Below are positions 1 through 6,121 of a stretch of 18,002 nt of DNA, in pieces. The stretch is from Prevotella sp. (GTDB lineage: Bacteria; Bacteroidota; Bacteroidia; Bacteroidales; Dysgonomonadaceae). Made by a program: the position numbers and the translations under genes. How positions within the stretch are numbered: the stretch's first letter is position 1; every line of letters begins with the position of its first letter. The notes under the pieces were generated by a model that was not told the DNA's origin, did no database searches, and saw only the letters and a program-made list of their open reading frames with translations. The stretch is taken from contig JAISES010000178.1 of assembly GCA_031263965.1 (NCBI GenBank), forward strand, positions 1-18,002, written 5' to 3'.

Positions 1-209
1 ATATAATTTTTGCGGTCTTCTATTGCTGTAATAAGTGCGGTGCCTTCCTCATTCCCGATAATAGTAACCCTGTCGCCAACGGCTATCGGGTTGGTGCTGC
101 GTATGCCTTTTAAGCGGAAATTACCTTTCACTTTGCATTCTATATCCCGTCCGTCATCTGTCCGGGTGAGATACCAGCTACCTGTATTTTTTATAACAAG
201 ACCTTTCAT
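1..209 (-). CDS. rsgA: Ribosome small subunit-dependent GTPase RsgA, N-terminal part (3' end outside the window)
   Basis: Read on the minus strand from the ATG at 207-209, the sequence gives 69 codons beginning [15 protein letters not shown] and running off the left edge. It has the short beta-rich pattern of the RsgA OB-fold, with [19 protein letters not shown] followed by [10 protein letters not shown]. RsgA is a circularly permuted GTPase acting in late maturation of the 30S subunit; its GTPase and zinc domains would lie beyond the edge. It sits directly downstream of frr on the same strand, an order I know from other Bacteroidales genomes, and this supports the call. Only about a fifth of the protein is visible, so the name rests on the OB-fold pattern plus context. 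Confidence 0.85.
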   Translation of the reverse strand, partial: MKGLVIKNTGSWYLTRTDDGRDIECKVKGNFRLKGIRSTNPIAVGDRVTIIGNEEGTALITAIEDRKNY

Positions 210-212
210 TAA

Positions 213-293
213 TTTGAAAATAAGCAAATTAGAGAATTAGCAAATGAAGAAAATTTTCAAATTTGCTAATTTTCAAATCTTCAAATTGGCTAA
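213..293. repeat. Head-to-head octamer repeat forming an inverted repeat in the frr-rsgA gap
   Basis: The 84-bp gap between frr and rsgA is almost entirely period-8 sequence. Positions 213-252 read as five units related to TTTGAAAA and TTAGCAAA. Positions 254-293 hold five units in the opposite orientation (TTTTCAAA, TTTGCTAA, TTTTCAAA, TCTTCAAA, TTGGCTAA). The two halves face each other, giving a perfect 10-bp inverted repeat, ATTAGCAAAT at 236-245 with ATTTGCTAAT at 261-270, around a GAAAATTTTC palindrome. In the frr-rsgA transcript this would be a long A/U hairpin. Its function is unknown. Confidence 0.6.
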
Positions 294-857
294 TTATACT
301 GTCAATATTTCTTTTTCTTTTATAGCAAAAACGTCATCTATCTTCCTGATGTATTTATCATGAAGTTTCTGCATGTCATTTTCCGCATCTTTTCCCACAT
401 CTTCGCCTACCCCTTCTTTTACAGCTTTCTTGATAGAGTCGATAGCATCGCGGCGGGCATTCCTGATGCTTACTTTAGCCTCTTCAGCTTCTTGCTTCGC
501 TTGTTTTACCAGTTGCTTACGACGTTCTTCTGTCAACGGGGGGATCGACAGGCTGATAATTTCCCCGTTATTGTCGGGAGTAATTCCTACATCTGAGTTT
601 AATATAGCTTTTTCTACGTCTTTCAACATCTGTTTTTCCCATGGCTGAACAATAATAGTCCTGGCATCGGGGGTATTGATAGCCGCAACACCACTTAGCG
701 GAGTAAGTGTTCCATAATAGTCCAGCCTAATGCCGTCAAGAATATGGGTGTTGGCTTTTCCGGCACGAATACGGGATAGGGTTTCATCTAAAAATTCAAC
801 GGAAGCCAGCATTTTAGCTTCTGCTTTTTGTTCGATTTGTTTTAGGTCTGCTGCCAT
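294..857 (-). CDS. frr: Ribosome recycling factor
   Basis: The 187-residue product has the usual length of RRF, which with EF-G splits the post-termination 70S ribosome in the cytoplasm. Family blocks are visible: [14 protein letters not shown] at about 28-40, [14 protein letters not shown] at 45-58, IIVQPWEK at 68-75, and [23 protein letters not shown] at 91-113, followed by a charged helical C-terminal half that completes the three-helix bundle. The start at 857 gives [10 protein letters not shown], a normal RRF N-terminus. It lies between pyrH upstream (80-bp gap with tandem repeats) and rsgA downstream, so the three are probably co-transcribed. Confidence 0.97.
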   Translation of the reverse strand: MAADLKQIEQKAEAKMLASVEFLDETLSRIRAGKANTHILDGIRLDYYGTLTPLSGVAAINTPDARTIIVQPWEKQMLKDVEKAILNSDVGITPDNNGEIISLSIPPLTEERRKQLVKQAKQEAEEAKVSIRNARRDAIDSIKKAVKEGVGEDVGKDAENDMQKLHDKYIRKIDDVFAIKEKEILTV

Positions 858-875
858 ATTTGTATAATTTATTAT

Positions 876-934
876 TTCAAGATTTCAAGATTCTCAGTAT
901 ATACTACTCACTACTTACTACTTACTACTTACTA
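876..934. repeat. Short tandem repeats in the pyrH-frr gap (octamer pair and heptamer array)
   Basis: Two short-period blocks lie here. At about 876-891 the octamer ATTTCAAG occurs twice in tandem. At 900-934 there are five heptamers, TATACTA, CTCACTA and then CTTACTA three times, ending just before the pyrH stop codon at 938-940. In the pyrH-frr transcript the arrays lie between the two reading frames. The 7-bp period is the same as in the two arrays upstream of ubiE, though the unit differs. Confidence 0.7.
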
Positions 935-937
935 CTC

Positions 938-1648
938 TTACGCATGCACATAAGTGCCGATATTTTCGCCTTTCATCAGTTTTTCCAGATTACCCGGAGT
1001 ATCCATGTCAAAAACAACGATTGGTAAATTATTCTCCTTACACATCACGGTAGCGGTCAGGTCCATTACTTTTAGTCCCCGCTCGTATACTTCGTCGTAA
1101 GATATAGAATCAAACTTAGTTGCGGACGGGTCTTTTTCAGGATCTGCCGTATAAACTCCATCTACACGTGTGCCTTTCAGCATTACATCCGCTTCTATTT
1201 CTATGCCGCGCAACGATGAGCCTGTGTCGGTGGTAAAGAACGGATTGCCTGTTCCACACGACAAGATGGCAACTTCTCCGTTTTGCATGGACTCTATTGC
1301 TTTCCACTTGCTGTATATTTCTCCTATGGGTTCCATGCGGATAGCTGTGAGTACGCGGGCTTTTTGACCTAAAGCAGCCAGTGCGGAACTTAGGGCAAGA
1401 CTGTTTATGACCGTGGCCAACATCCCCATTTGGTCGCCTTTCACACGATCATACCCTTTAGAGGCTCCGCTCAAACCCCTGAAAATATTGCCGCCGCCGA
1501 TGACAATGCTTATCTGTACACCCATGCCGGCTACAGCTTTTATTTGTGAAGCATATTCGTTGAGACGCTTTTCGTCTATGCCGTATTGTTGTTCACCCAT
1601 CAGGGATTCTCCGCTCAGTTTAAGAAGAATTCTGTTGTATTTTGCCAT
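938..1648 (-). CDS. pyrH: Uridylate (UMP) kinase
   Basis: This 236-residue protein is a bacterial-type UMP kinase of the amino acid kinase fold, making UDP from UMP and ATP in pyrimidine synthesis. Visible motifs are KLSGESLMG at 10-18 (phosphate binding), GGGNIFRG at 51-58, the DQMGMLATVIN block at 72-82, GTGNPFFTTDTG at 132-143 (UMP contact) and KGTRVDGVYTADP at 158-170 (ATP site). The length is typical for the family. The start at 1648 agrees with a Bacteroidetes-type promoter just upstream. It is the first gene of the pyrH-frr-rsgA run. The gene just upstream in many genomes (tsf/rpsB) is absent; a gene-free region with a fold-back element is there instead. Confidence 0.97.
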   Translation of the reverse strand: MAKYNRILLKLSGESLMGEQQYGIDEKRLNEYASQIKAVAGMGVQISIVIGGGNIFRGLSGASKGYDRVKGDQMGMLATVINSLALSSALAALGQKARVLTAIRMEPIGEIYSKWKAIESMQNGEVAILSCGTGNPFFTTDTGSSLRGIEIEADVMLKGTRVDGVYTADPEKDPSATKFDSISYDEVYERGLKVMDLTATVMCKENNLPIVVFDMDTPGNLEKLMKGENIGTYVHA

Positions 1649-1666
1649 ATCTCGTTTATATTAATG

Positions 1667-1698
1667 CAAATCTAATATATTTTGCGAAATAATGAAAG
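1667..1698 (-). promoter_or_regulatory. Probable promoter of pyrH
   Basis: On the minus strand the octamer TAGATTTG (complement of 1667-1674) matches the Bacteroidetes -7 consensus TAnnTTTG. About 20 bp further upstream lies CTTTC (complement of 1694-1698), a weak version of the -33 TTTG element. The predicted transcript start near 1660 leaves a leader of roughly a dozen bases before the ATG at 1648. Confidence 0.5.
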
Positions 1699-1809
1699 TC
1701 CGGGACGAATCTAATCAGGGCAACCGCATGAAAAAGCGCTATTAATTCCCTATTCACAAAAAAGGATAAATAGCTTAGAGAGGACTATTGCCTGGACGCT
1801 TAATAAGTA

Positions 1810-2135
1810 ACTGATGTTACGCAACACCGAAAACAGTGTCATTCCATATTCTTATACTTTCTTCTGCGCGCAATCACAGATTGCTTGCGTTCCTTTTGCC
1901 CTAAGCAAAAGGAACCAAAATGCTTTATGCGCCCGCTTTACTGTGCGACCCGTGGCAGGCTTAAAGGCTAAACGGGCTGAACTCGCCTTTCAGGCTCAGA
2001 TAGGCATCCCGTTTTACGCCTTTTTCACCTGACGGGTACCCCGCACGTAAAGCACACGGCGCAGGGCTAAAGCACCACAAGAATAAAAAAACGCTGTGAC
2101 ACCTCCGTGATAAAATAAGCCTGCGTAACATCAGT
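1810..2135. mobile_element. MITE-like fold-back element, 326 bp, with terminal inverted repeats and 5-bp direct repeats
   Basis: The ends are perfect 14-bp inverted repeats: ACTGATGTTACGCA at 1810-1823 and its complement at 2122-2135. The pentamer AAGTA abuts both ends (1805-1809 and 2136-2140), as expected of a target-site duplication. Nested inverted pairs continue inward: GTGTCA 1836-1841/2097-2102, TATTCTT 1847-1853/2079-2085, TGCTTTA 1921-1927/2068-2074, GCGCC 1929-1933/2058-2062, GCTTTAC 1935-1941/2047-2053, GTGCG 1943-1947/2042-2046, ACCCGT 1948-1953/2032-2037, and TAAACGGG 1969-1976 with CCCGTTTTA at 2008-2016. The left arm carries two extra local hairpins, at 1870-1884 and 1889-1915 (11-bp stem, loop CCTAA). 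It is more GC-rich than its flanks and has no transposase; a 72-codon open frame inside is probably spurious. No IS family was recognised from the ends. Confidence 0.72.
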
Positions 2136-2252
2136 AAGTAATTAAAAATATTTATTACAACATTCTTGTGCTATTCAAAAAAAAACAAGCATATTTATCT
2201 AGTAATCAGATTAATAATAATATAAAATGATTGCCGGTTTAACAATTTATGC

Positions 2253-2642
2253 CTATTCTGTTACTTTCTTATATTTCCACAGGCTATCATCTCCTTTGCT
2301 GAGAATAAGAGAATCCGCTGTAAGCAAATTTATATGAAGCGTGTTGTTTAACATGGAATCCGTATATAGATTAAGCTCGAAATTGCTGATCGTAAAAGTA
2401 TAATCCGATATTTCATTCAGATCGACCATTTCCTGAGAGCATTTGTCGCCGCTAAATATTAAATAGGTTATTTGTTTATCGTAATCGACTTTTACGGTAT
2501 CAAAGAGGTCGCGTTTTGCATCTGCGAGCATCCACTTACCTTGTATAAATTTATGATTAGCTTCATCACTGTTATAAGGTTTGCAACATAGTAATAAGCC
2601 GGTAAATAGTATTAGAAGTATTATTTTGTTAGCCCGTAGCAT
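2253..2642 (-). CDS. Small lipocalin-like lipoprotein (hypothetical)
   Basis: The 129-residue product starts with a lysine-bearing N-region and a hydrophobic stretch ending LLLCC (residues 16-20), a plausible lipobox, so a lipid-anchored envelope protein is expected. The mature part opens with a GKW motif at 35-37, continues with alternating beta-strand-like segments, and ends LWKYKK near 121-126. A GxW-type opening and strand-rich body resemble the lipocalin-like domains common in Bacteroidetes lipoproteins, but this is pattern recognition only and no ligand can be named. It is transcribed away from the yccF-like gene, and no partner on its strand is adjacent. The 117 bp downstream, up to the fold-back element, are AT-rich with nothing recognisable. 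Confidence 0.75.
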   Translation of the reverse strand: MLRANKIILLILFTGLLLCCKPYNSDEANHKFIQGKWMLADAKRDLFDTVKVDYDKQITYLIFSGDKCSQEMVDLNEISDYTFTISNFELNLYTDSMLNNTLHINLLTADSLILSKGDDSLWKYKKVTE

Positions 2643-2745
2643 GTTTTTATGAATAATTTACTACAAAAAAACAAATAATTTCCCGTAATAAGAAGTTCTG
2701 TTTCGTAAAAATCCGTAAAGATTATAACGTCTCCGATTTTCATAT

Positions 2746-2753
2746 TATATTTG
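2746..2753 (+). promoter_or_regulatory. Probable -7 box for the yccF-like gene unit
   Basis: TATATTTG is an exact match to the Bacteroidetes -7 consensus TAnnTTTG and lies 19 bp before the ATG at 2773. A convincing -33 TTTG is not visible at the right distance, so this rests on one element. It would drive the yccF-like gene and the following 535-codon gene. Confidence 0.45.
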
Positions 2754-2772
2754 TTTCTCATAATAATAAAAC

Positions 2773-2949
2773 ATGAAAACGCTTGGTAATATTATTGGGA
2801 TTATATTCGGAGGATTCATGATTGCTCTCGAATATTTTATTGCGGGTTTCCTGATGTTGATAACCATAATTGGCATTCCTTTTGGTAAACAGCATTTCAA
2901 ACCAGTGCATCTGGCATTGGTGCCATTTGGTAAAAAAATAGAAACATAA
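2773..2949 (+). CDS. YccF-like small inner-membrane protein (58 residues)
   Basis: The ATG at 2773 opens a 58-codon frame, MKTLGNIIGIIFGGFMIALE onward, ending at TAA 2947-2949. The order GNIIGIIFGG, then a hydrophobic span, then TIIGIPFGKQHFK and ALVPFGKK matches one YccF domain (formerly DUF307). E. coli YccF has two such domains; this is a single-domain version. The molecular role of YccF proteins is not established. The protein should be integral to the inner membrane, with two hydrophobic segments (about 4-20 and 22-37). It is followed after 15 bp by the 535-codon gene on the same strand, so the two are probably co-transcribed. A TAnnTTTG box lies 19 bp upstream. Confidence 0.8.
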   Translation: MKTLGNIIGIIFGGFMIALEYFIAGFLMLITIIGIPFGKQHFKPVHLALVPFGKKIET

Positions 2950-2964
2950 AACAAGCATAATATC

Positions 2965-4572
2965 ATGAGATACATAAATCTTCTTGCGCTGGGAATACTT
3001 ATTATCGGTATTACAACCAAAATATCGGGACAGAGTCGTAACTATAAGTCCGAGCGCCTCGTAATAGAAGCGCAGTCGGATAAGTTGAGGACAGCTAAAG
3101 GTTGGAAGTTAGATATTCCGGGAAATTGGATCTCGAATGAAAATGCAATATCCGGTACCAAATTGACAGAAGTAACCAAATATTCGGTTCCGCAGAACTT
3201 TAAATGGTTACAATTTGCCCTTCTCAAAAATGGCAGGCAAAATATATATGCTTTACTTTATGAAACCACAGCTTATACATCAGCCGGACAAAGCGAAAGG
3301 CGGGTGTACTATTTTTTGATGACCGGCCGGTCATATTCAAATATAGTTTCTACTATCCAAAAGAAAACAGGAGAAACTCTGACTATACATTCATCATTGT
3401 TTGGCTACATGTCGGACAGCGACGGAATATATACTGCCGGTAAATTGTTGCGACAGATGGAGCAGTCAATCCCAGGTGCCGAAAAGCTTCCTGAATATAA
3501 TTTAAATCTTAATGCTCAACATGTAGATAATGAAGATGTTGTCCGGTTCAGGCTGCCCGAACAAGCTTCTTTGATAAAAGATGAAAGCCTTAAGGAAAGT
3601 TATTTTGAAACAGGCCTGAAAGATATTCAACAACTTCTGTTACCTGTTTCTTCTCAAGCAGAAACGGATGAATTCGATCTTGGAAATGCCACAGTTTCTC
3701 CATCCGGTACAGCGCAATCTGTTGAGGATGATATAACAGATAGAATTCCGGCAAAGCCTAAAGAGGAGGATTTTAGCCTGACAGATCAAAAGCAGACTTC
3801 ACAAACCGGAGATTCTATAAGGAACGGTATGCAGCACGTTTCGGCGCAAGAGCCGATAGACGCAATAAACGACCGGACGGCAAAGGAAACAGCCATTGTT
3901 TCGGCGCCGGCAGCTCAATTGTCCGGCATCGAAGGTTGGTACTTAAATCCTGAAGGCGAATGGGTAACAGAAAACGATCACAGCTACAAGTTTGAAACTG
4001 TAGGGAAATACGAGATGCGTAATTTCAAGTATAGAGATAAAGATTATATACTGATCACCCGCTTCGAAAAATATGCAGGAGCATCATATTACCTGATATC
4101 CAAAGAAGATTATTTAAATACGCTGGATGCATTGGACGGGTCATCTATTCTCCGGTTTCCGGTAGTGGCATATGCAGGTATCGGAAATACACTCAGGGAT
4201 ATGATAGAACTTAGTGAAAAGACTATCGATACTCCCGGGAATAAAGATGCGGTTGTATATCGTACCAATTATATGGTGCTGCAATATAAATTATCGTTAC
4301 AGAAGAACATATCCCGTTTCTTTGTTTTCTATCAGGAATGCTCTAAATACGGCGCTGAAACGTCGAGAGAAAACTGTAATACAAAAGTTTCTAATAAAAT
4401 AAAATATGACGATGAAGCTATATTGGGGTCAGATATTCTGTTTAATAAAGCTTACTATGAAAGTACATATAATGACTTCATGAATTTCTTTCGCAGGCCG
4501 GCCTCTTCCGGTTCGCTACGCGAATCGCCCCCAAAAGAAGATAAACCGGAGTGGGATATGGATGCCGGATAA
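2965..4572 (+). CDS. Secreted 535-residue protein with a duplicated domain (unknown function)
   Basis: I do not recognise a named family. Residues 1-23 form a signal peptide ending ISGQ, so the protein is exported. Two related segments are visible. One starts at about 45 with KGWKLDIPGNWISNEN and runs to about 170. The other starts at about 324 with EGWYLNPEGEWVTEN and runs to about 430. Both continue with a KY..(R/Q)NFK block, then aromatic strand-like sequence (RVYYFLMTGRSY and ASYYLISKEDY), then a GY/AY-containing segment and a helix. Between them, about 228-320 is a polar, probably flexible linker rich in S, T, Q, D and P. The C-terminus is proline- and acid-rich. It follows the yccF-like gene by 15 bp. 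The end is convergent with ubiE, separated by 43 bp in which I see no clear terminator. Confidence 0.8.
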   Translation: MRYINLLALGILIIGITTKISGQSRNYKSERLVIEAQSDKLRTAKGWKLDIPGNWISNENAISGTKLTEVTKYSVPQNFKWLQFALLKNGRQNIYALLYETTAYTSAGQSERRVYYFLMTGRSYSNIVSTIQKKTGETLTIHSSLFGYMSDSDGIYTAGKLLRQMEQSIPGAEKLPEYNLNLNAQHVDNEDVVRFRLPEQASLIKDESLKESYFETGLKDIQQLLLPVSSQAETDEFDLGNATVSPSGTAQSVEDDITDRIPAKPKEEDFSLTDQKQTSQTGDSIRNGMQHVSAQEPIDAINDRTAKETAIVSAPAAQLSGIEGWYLNPEGEWVTENDHSYKFETVGKYEMRNFKYRDKDYILITRFEKYAGASYYLISKEDYLNTLDALDGSSILRFPVVAYAGIGNTLRDMIELSEKTIDTPGNKDAVVYRTNYMVLQYKLSLQKNISRFFVFYQECSKYGAETSRENCNTKVSNKIKYDDEAILGSDILFNKAYYESTYNDFMNFFRRPASSGSLRESPPKEDKPEWDMDAG

Positions 4573-4615
4573 GAGAATACAGATGAAAAAGTAAAAATCT
4601 TTTTTGAATAGGAAA

Positions 4616-5353
4616 TTATTTCGAAGCCATGTACATCGTACAAATCCCGAATGTATACGTTTTATAAGAAGCTTCTTTAAATCCGTTTTTCAGAAGTGTC
4701 CCCGCCATATCCTTTCCCTGGATAAATGCTTTGATGGATTTGGGTAGATAAGAGTATGCGGTCCTGTCTTTTGAAATAAGACGGCCGACAGCCGGGATAA
4801 ATAATCTGGAATATAGCCAATATGCCTGTTTCATCGGGAAATATTGAGGTGAAGTCAGTTCAAGTATCATTAACTGCCCTTCCGGTTTAAGCACCCGAAG
4901 GATTTCCTTCAGGCCTTTATCCAGATCCTCAAAATTTCGTACGCCAAAAGCCACCATTGCGGCATCAAAGGAATTATCTTCTAACTTTAAGTCCATGCAA
5001 TCCTGCCTTTCGAAACGGATTATATCCGACAATCCTGCCTTAGCTACTTTTTGACGGCCGACTTCCATCATTCCCTCCGAAATATCTGTACCCAGAATAC
5101 TTCGGGGTTTGAGAATACCGTATGCCTGAATTGCCAGGTCACCCGTTCCGGTTGCAATATCGAGAACCGATTGCGGGTTAAATTTCCGGAGAGAAGCTAA
5201 GCCTTTTTTCCGCCAACCCCTGTCTATACCCATCGATAGGGTATGATTTAATGTATCGTAGTTTTCAGCGATGGAATCGAACATCCGCTCCACTTGGACT
5301 CCTTTATTTTCAGAGTCGGAATAAGGAACTATTTTTTCGGCTTCGTATGTCAT
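4616..5353 (-). CDS. ubiE: Demethylmenaquinone methyltransferase (UbiE/MenG)
   Basis: This 245-residue class I methyltransferase makes the last step of menaquinone synthesis, using S-adenosylmethionine to methylate demethylmenaquinone. Signatures are clear: MFDSIAENYDTLNHTLSMG at 24-42 (UbiE signature 1), the SAM-binding VLDIATGTGDLAI at 63-75, GTDISEGMMEVGRQK at 88-102, and ILRVLKPEGQLMILE at 131-145 (signature 2). Bacteroidetes respire with menaquinone, so the MenG activity is the relevant one. Its start is at the end of a 193-bp gap made of heptamer arrays. purC and ubiE are near neighbours in Bacteroides; here two extra genes separate them. Confidence 0.95.
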   Translation of the reverse strand: MTYEAEKIVPYSDSENKGVQVERMFDSIAENYDTLNHTLSMGIDRGWRKKGLASLRKFNPQSVLDIATGTGDLAIQAYGILKPRSILGTDISEGMMEVGRQKVAKAGLSDIIRFERQDCMDLKLEDNSFDAAMVAFGVRNFEDLDKGLKEILRVLKPEGQLMILELTSPQYFPMKQAYWLYSRLFIPAVGRLISKDRTAYSYLPKSIKAFIQGKDMAGTLLKNGFKEASYKTYTFGICTMYMASK

Positions 5354-5355
5354 TT

Positions 5356-5446
5356 CAGTTATCAGTAAACAGTAAACAGTGAACAGTAAACAGTGAACAG
5401 TAAACAGTAATCAGTAAACAGTAAACAGTAATCAGTAATCAGTAGT
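5356..5446. repeat. Heptamer tandem array, unit CAGTAAA (13 units)
   Basis: Thirteen consecutive 7-bp units fit this stretch: CAGTTAT, CAGTAAA x2, CAGTGAA, CAGTAAA, CAGTGAA, CAGTAAA, CAGTAAT, CAGTAAA x2, CAGTAAT x2, CAGTAGT. CAGT is invariant and variation is limited to the last three positions. The array begins two bases from the ubiE start codon, so it forms the immediate 5' leader of ubiE when read on the minus strand. The degenerate 7-bp period resembles the STRR heptamers known from heterocystous cyanobacteria. Confidence 0.9.
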
Positions 5447-5451
5447 AGAAT

Positions 5452-5542
5452 TCGTATCTTGTAACTTGTAACTTGTAACTCGTAACTCGTAACTCGTAAC
5501 TTGTAACTCGTAACTTGTAACTCGTAACTTGTAACTCGTCAA
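5452..5542. repeat. Heptamer tandem array, unit TYGTAAC (13 units)
   Basis: Five bases after the first array a second one starts, again 13 units of 7 bp. The core is TTGTAAC or TCGTAAC, with TCGTATC and TCGTCAA as edge units. The T/C position alternates regularly in the part nearest the kinase gene, giving a 14-bp higher-order period that suggests duplication of unit pairs. It ends four bases before the stop codon of the zeta-like kinase gene at 5547. Open frames that cross the array are by-products of the repeat. Confidence 0.9.
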
Positions 5543-5546
5543 CCGA

Positions 5547-6119
5547 TTATTCTTCGAAATTTTTGAGATAAAAGAACAGCTCTTCGTCTTGAATTTCTGT
5601 AACCTGTATTCTTTCACCTTCCGCAATCATACGGAACGGATCAACAGAGTTGTCGATAAGTATCCAGTAGTCGGAAATAGGAATAAACATAGAAAAAAGA
5701 TTTCGCATTCCGGCATAGTATCTTCGTATTACAACATCTTCAGGAACCTTGTGCCCACCAAAGCGAACCCTTTGTTCGACACGCCTGACAGCCAGTTCGG
5801 GAGAATCAAGCCAGAAATATATCAGGGTTACAAAATAACCGGCCACCTGAGCTCTTTTAATGAAATTAGCATATGATTTTGTAGCCAGGGTGGTCTCTAT
5901 TGCAAAATCCTCTTGCAAAGCCAACATCTCATTCATCCGGATAAGCATAAGCCGTCCTGCCTCTATCGCAACCGTTTCGGGCTGGAATGGAGAAAGTCCC
6001 TTAGCTATTTCGTCTGCATTGATAAACTCTTTACAGTCCAGAATTTCGGGAAACATGGCGTACGATGCGGTTGTTTTTCCCGCGCCGTTACAGCCTGATA
6101 TAATGTATAGATTCGGCAT
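5547..6119 (-). CDS. Zeta-toxin-like P-loop kinase (orphan)
   Basis: The 190-residue protein carries Walker A GCNGAGKTT at 9-17, NADEIAKGLSP at 35-45 (the usual place of the catalytic Asp in zeta/PezT kinases), FAIETTLATKSY at 72-83, and RVEQRVRFGGHKVPEDVV with RRY at 113-134. The last block is typical of the COG4185/zeta toxin group. Zeta toxins phosphorylate UDP-N-acetylglucosamine and are held by a small epsilon-type antitoxin; the substrate of this chromosomal subgroup is uncertain. No small antitoxin gene is seen on either side. It starts 2 bp after the stop of the upstream lipoprotein gene, so translation may be coupled. The downstream gap to ubiE is filled with heptamer arrays. A house-cleaning kinase rather than a toxin is possible. 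Confidence 0.82.
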   Translation of the reverse strand: MPNLYIISGCNGAGKTTASYAMFPEILDCKEFINADEIAKGLSPFQPETVAIEAGRLMLIRMNEMLALQEDFAIETTLATKSYANFIKRAQVAGYFVTLIYFWLDSPELAVRRVEQRVRFGGHKVPEDVVIRRYYAGMRNLFSMFIPISDYWILIDNSVDPFRMIAEGERIQVTEIQDEELFFYLKNFEE

Positions 6120-6121
6120 TC

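Noticed and set aside
862..892. TTGAAA-16 bp-TATACA, resembling a sigma-70 promoter before frr on the minus strand
   Set aside because: Bacteroidetes housekeeping promoters use TTTG and TAnnTTTG rather than the E. coli boxes, and the match lies in AT-rich tandem repeats where it is likely by chance.
1814..2032. 72-codon plus-strand open frame inside the fold-back element
   Set aside because: It lies wholly within a structure of nested inverted repeats, starts inside the terminal repeat, and its composition follows the palindrome; it is more likely a by-product than a gene.
1700..2250. tRNA or other stable RNA in the gene-free region upstream of pyrH
   Set aside because: No cloverleaf with a T-loop GTTCRANNC or CCA end was found; the structure is explained by the fold-back element.
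4573..4615. Search for a bidirectional terminator between the convergent 535-codon gene and ubiE
   Set aside because: There is an A-rich then T-rich stretch but no GC stem next to a T-run, so no terminator is claimed.
5432..5626. 64-codon minus-strand frame with a repeating TSYEL/RVTSYKL pattern
   Set aside because: The repeating peptide is just the 7-bp array read through in one frame, and the frame overlaps the end of the well-supported kinase gene.
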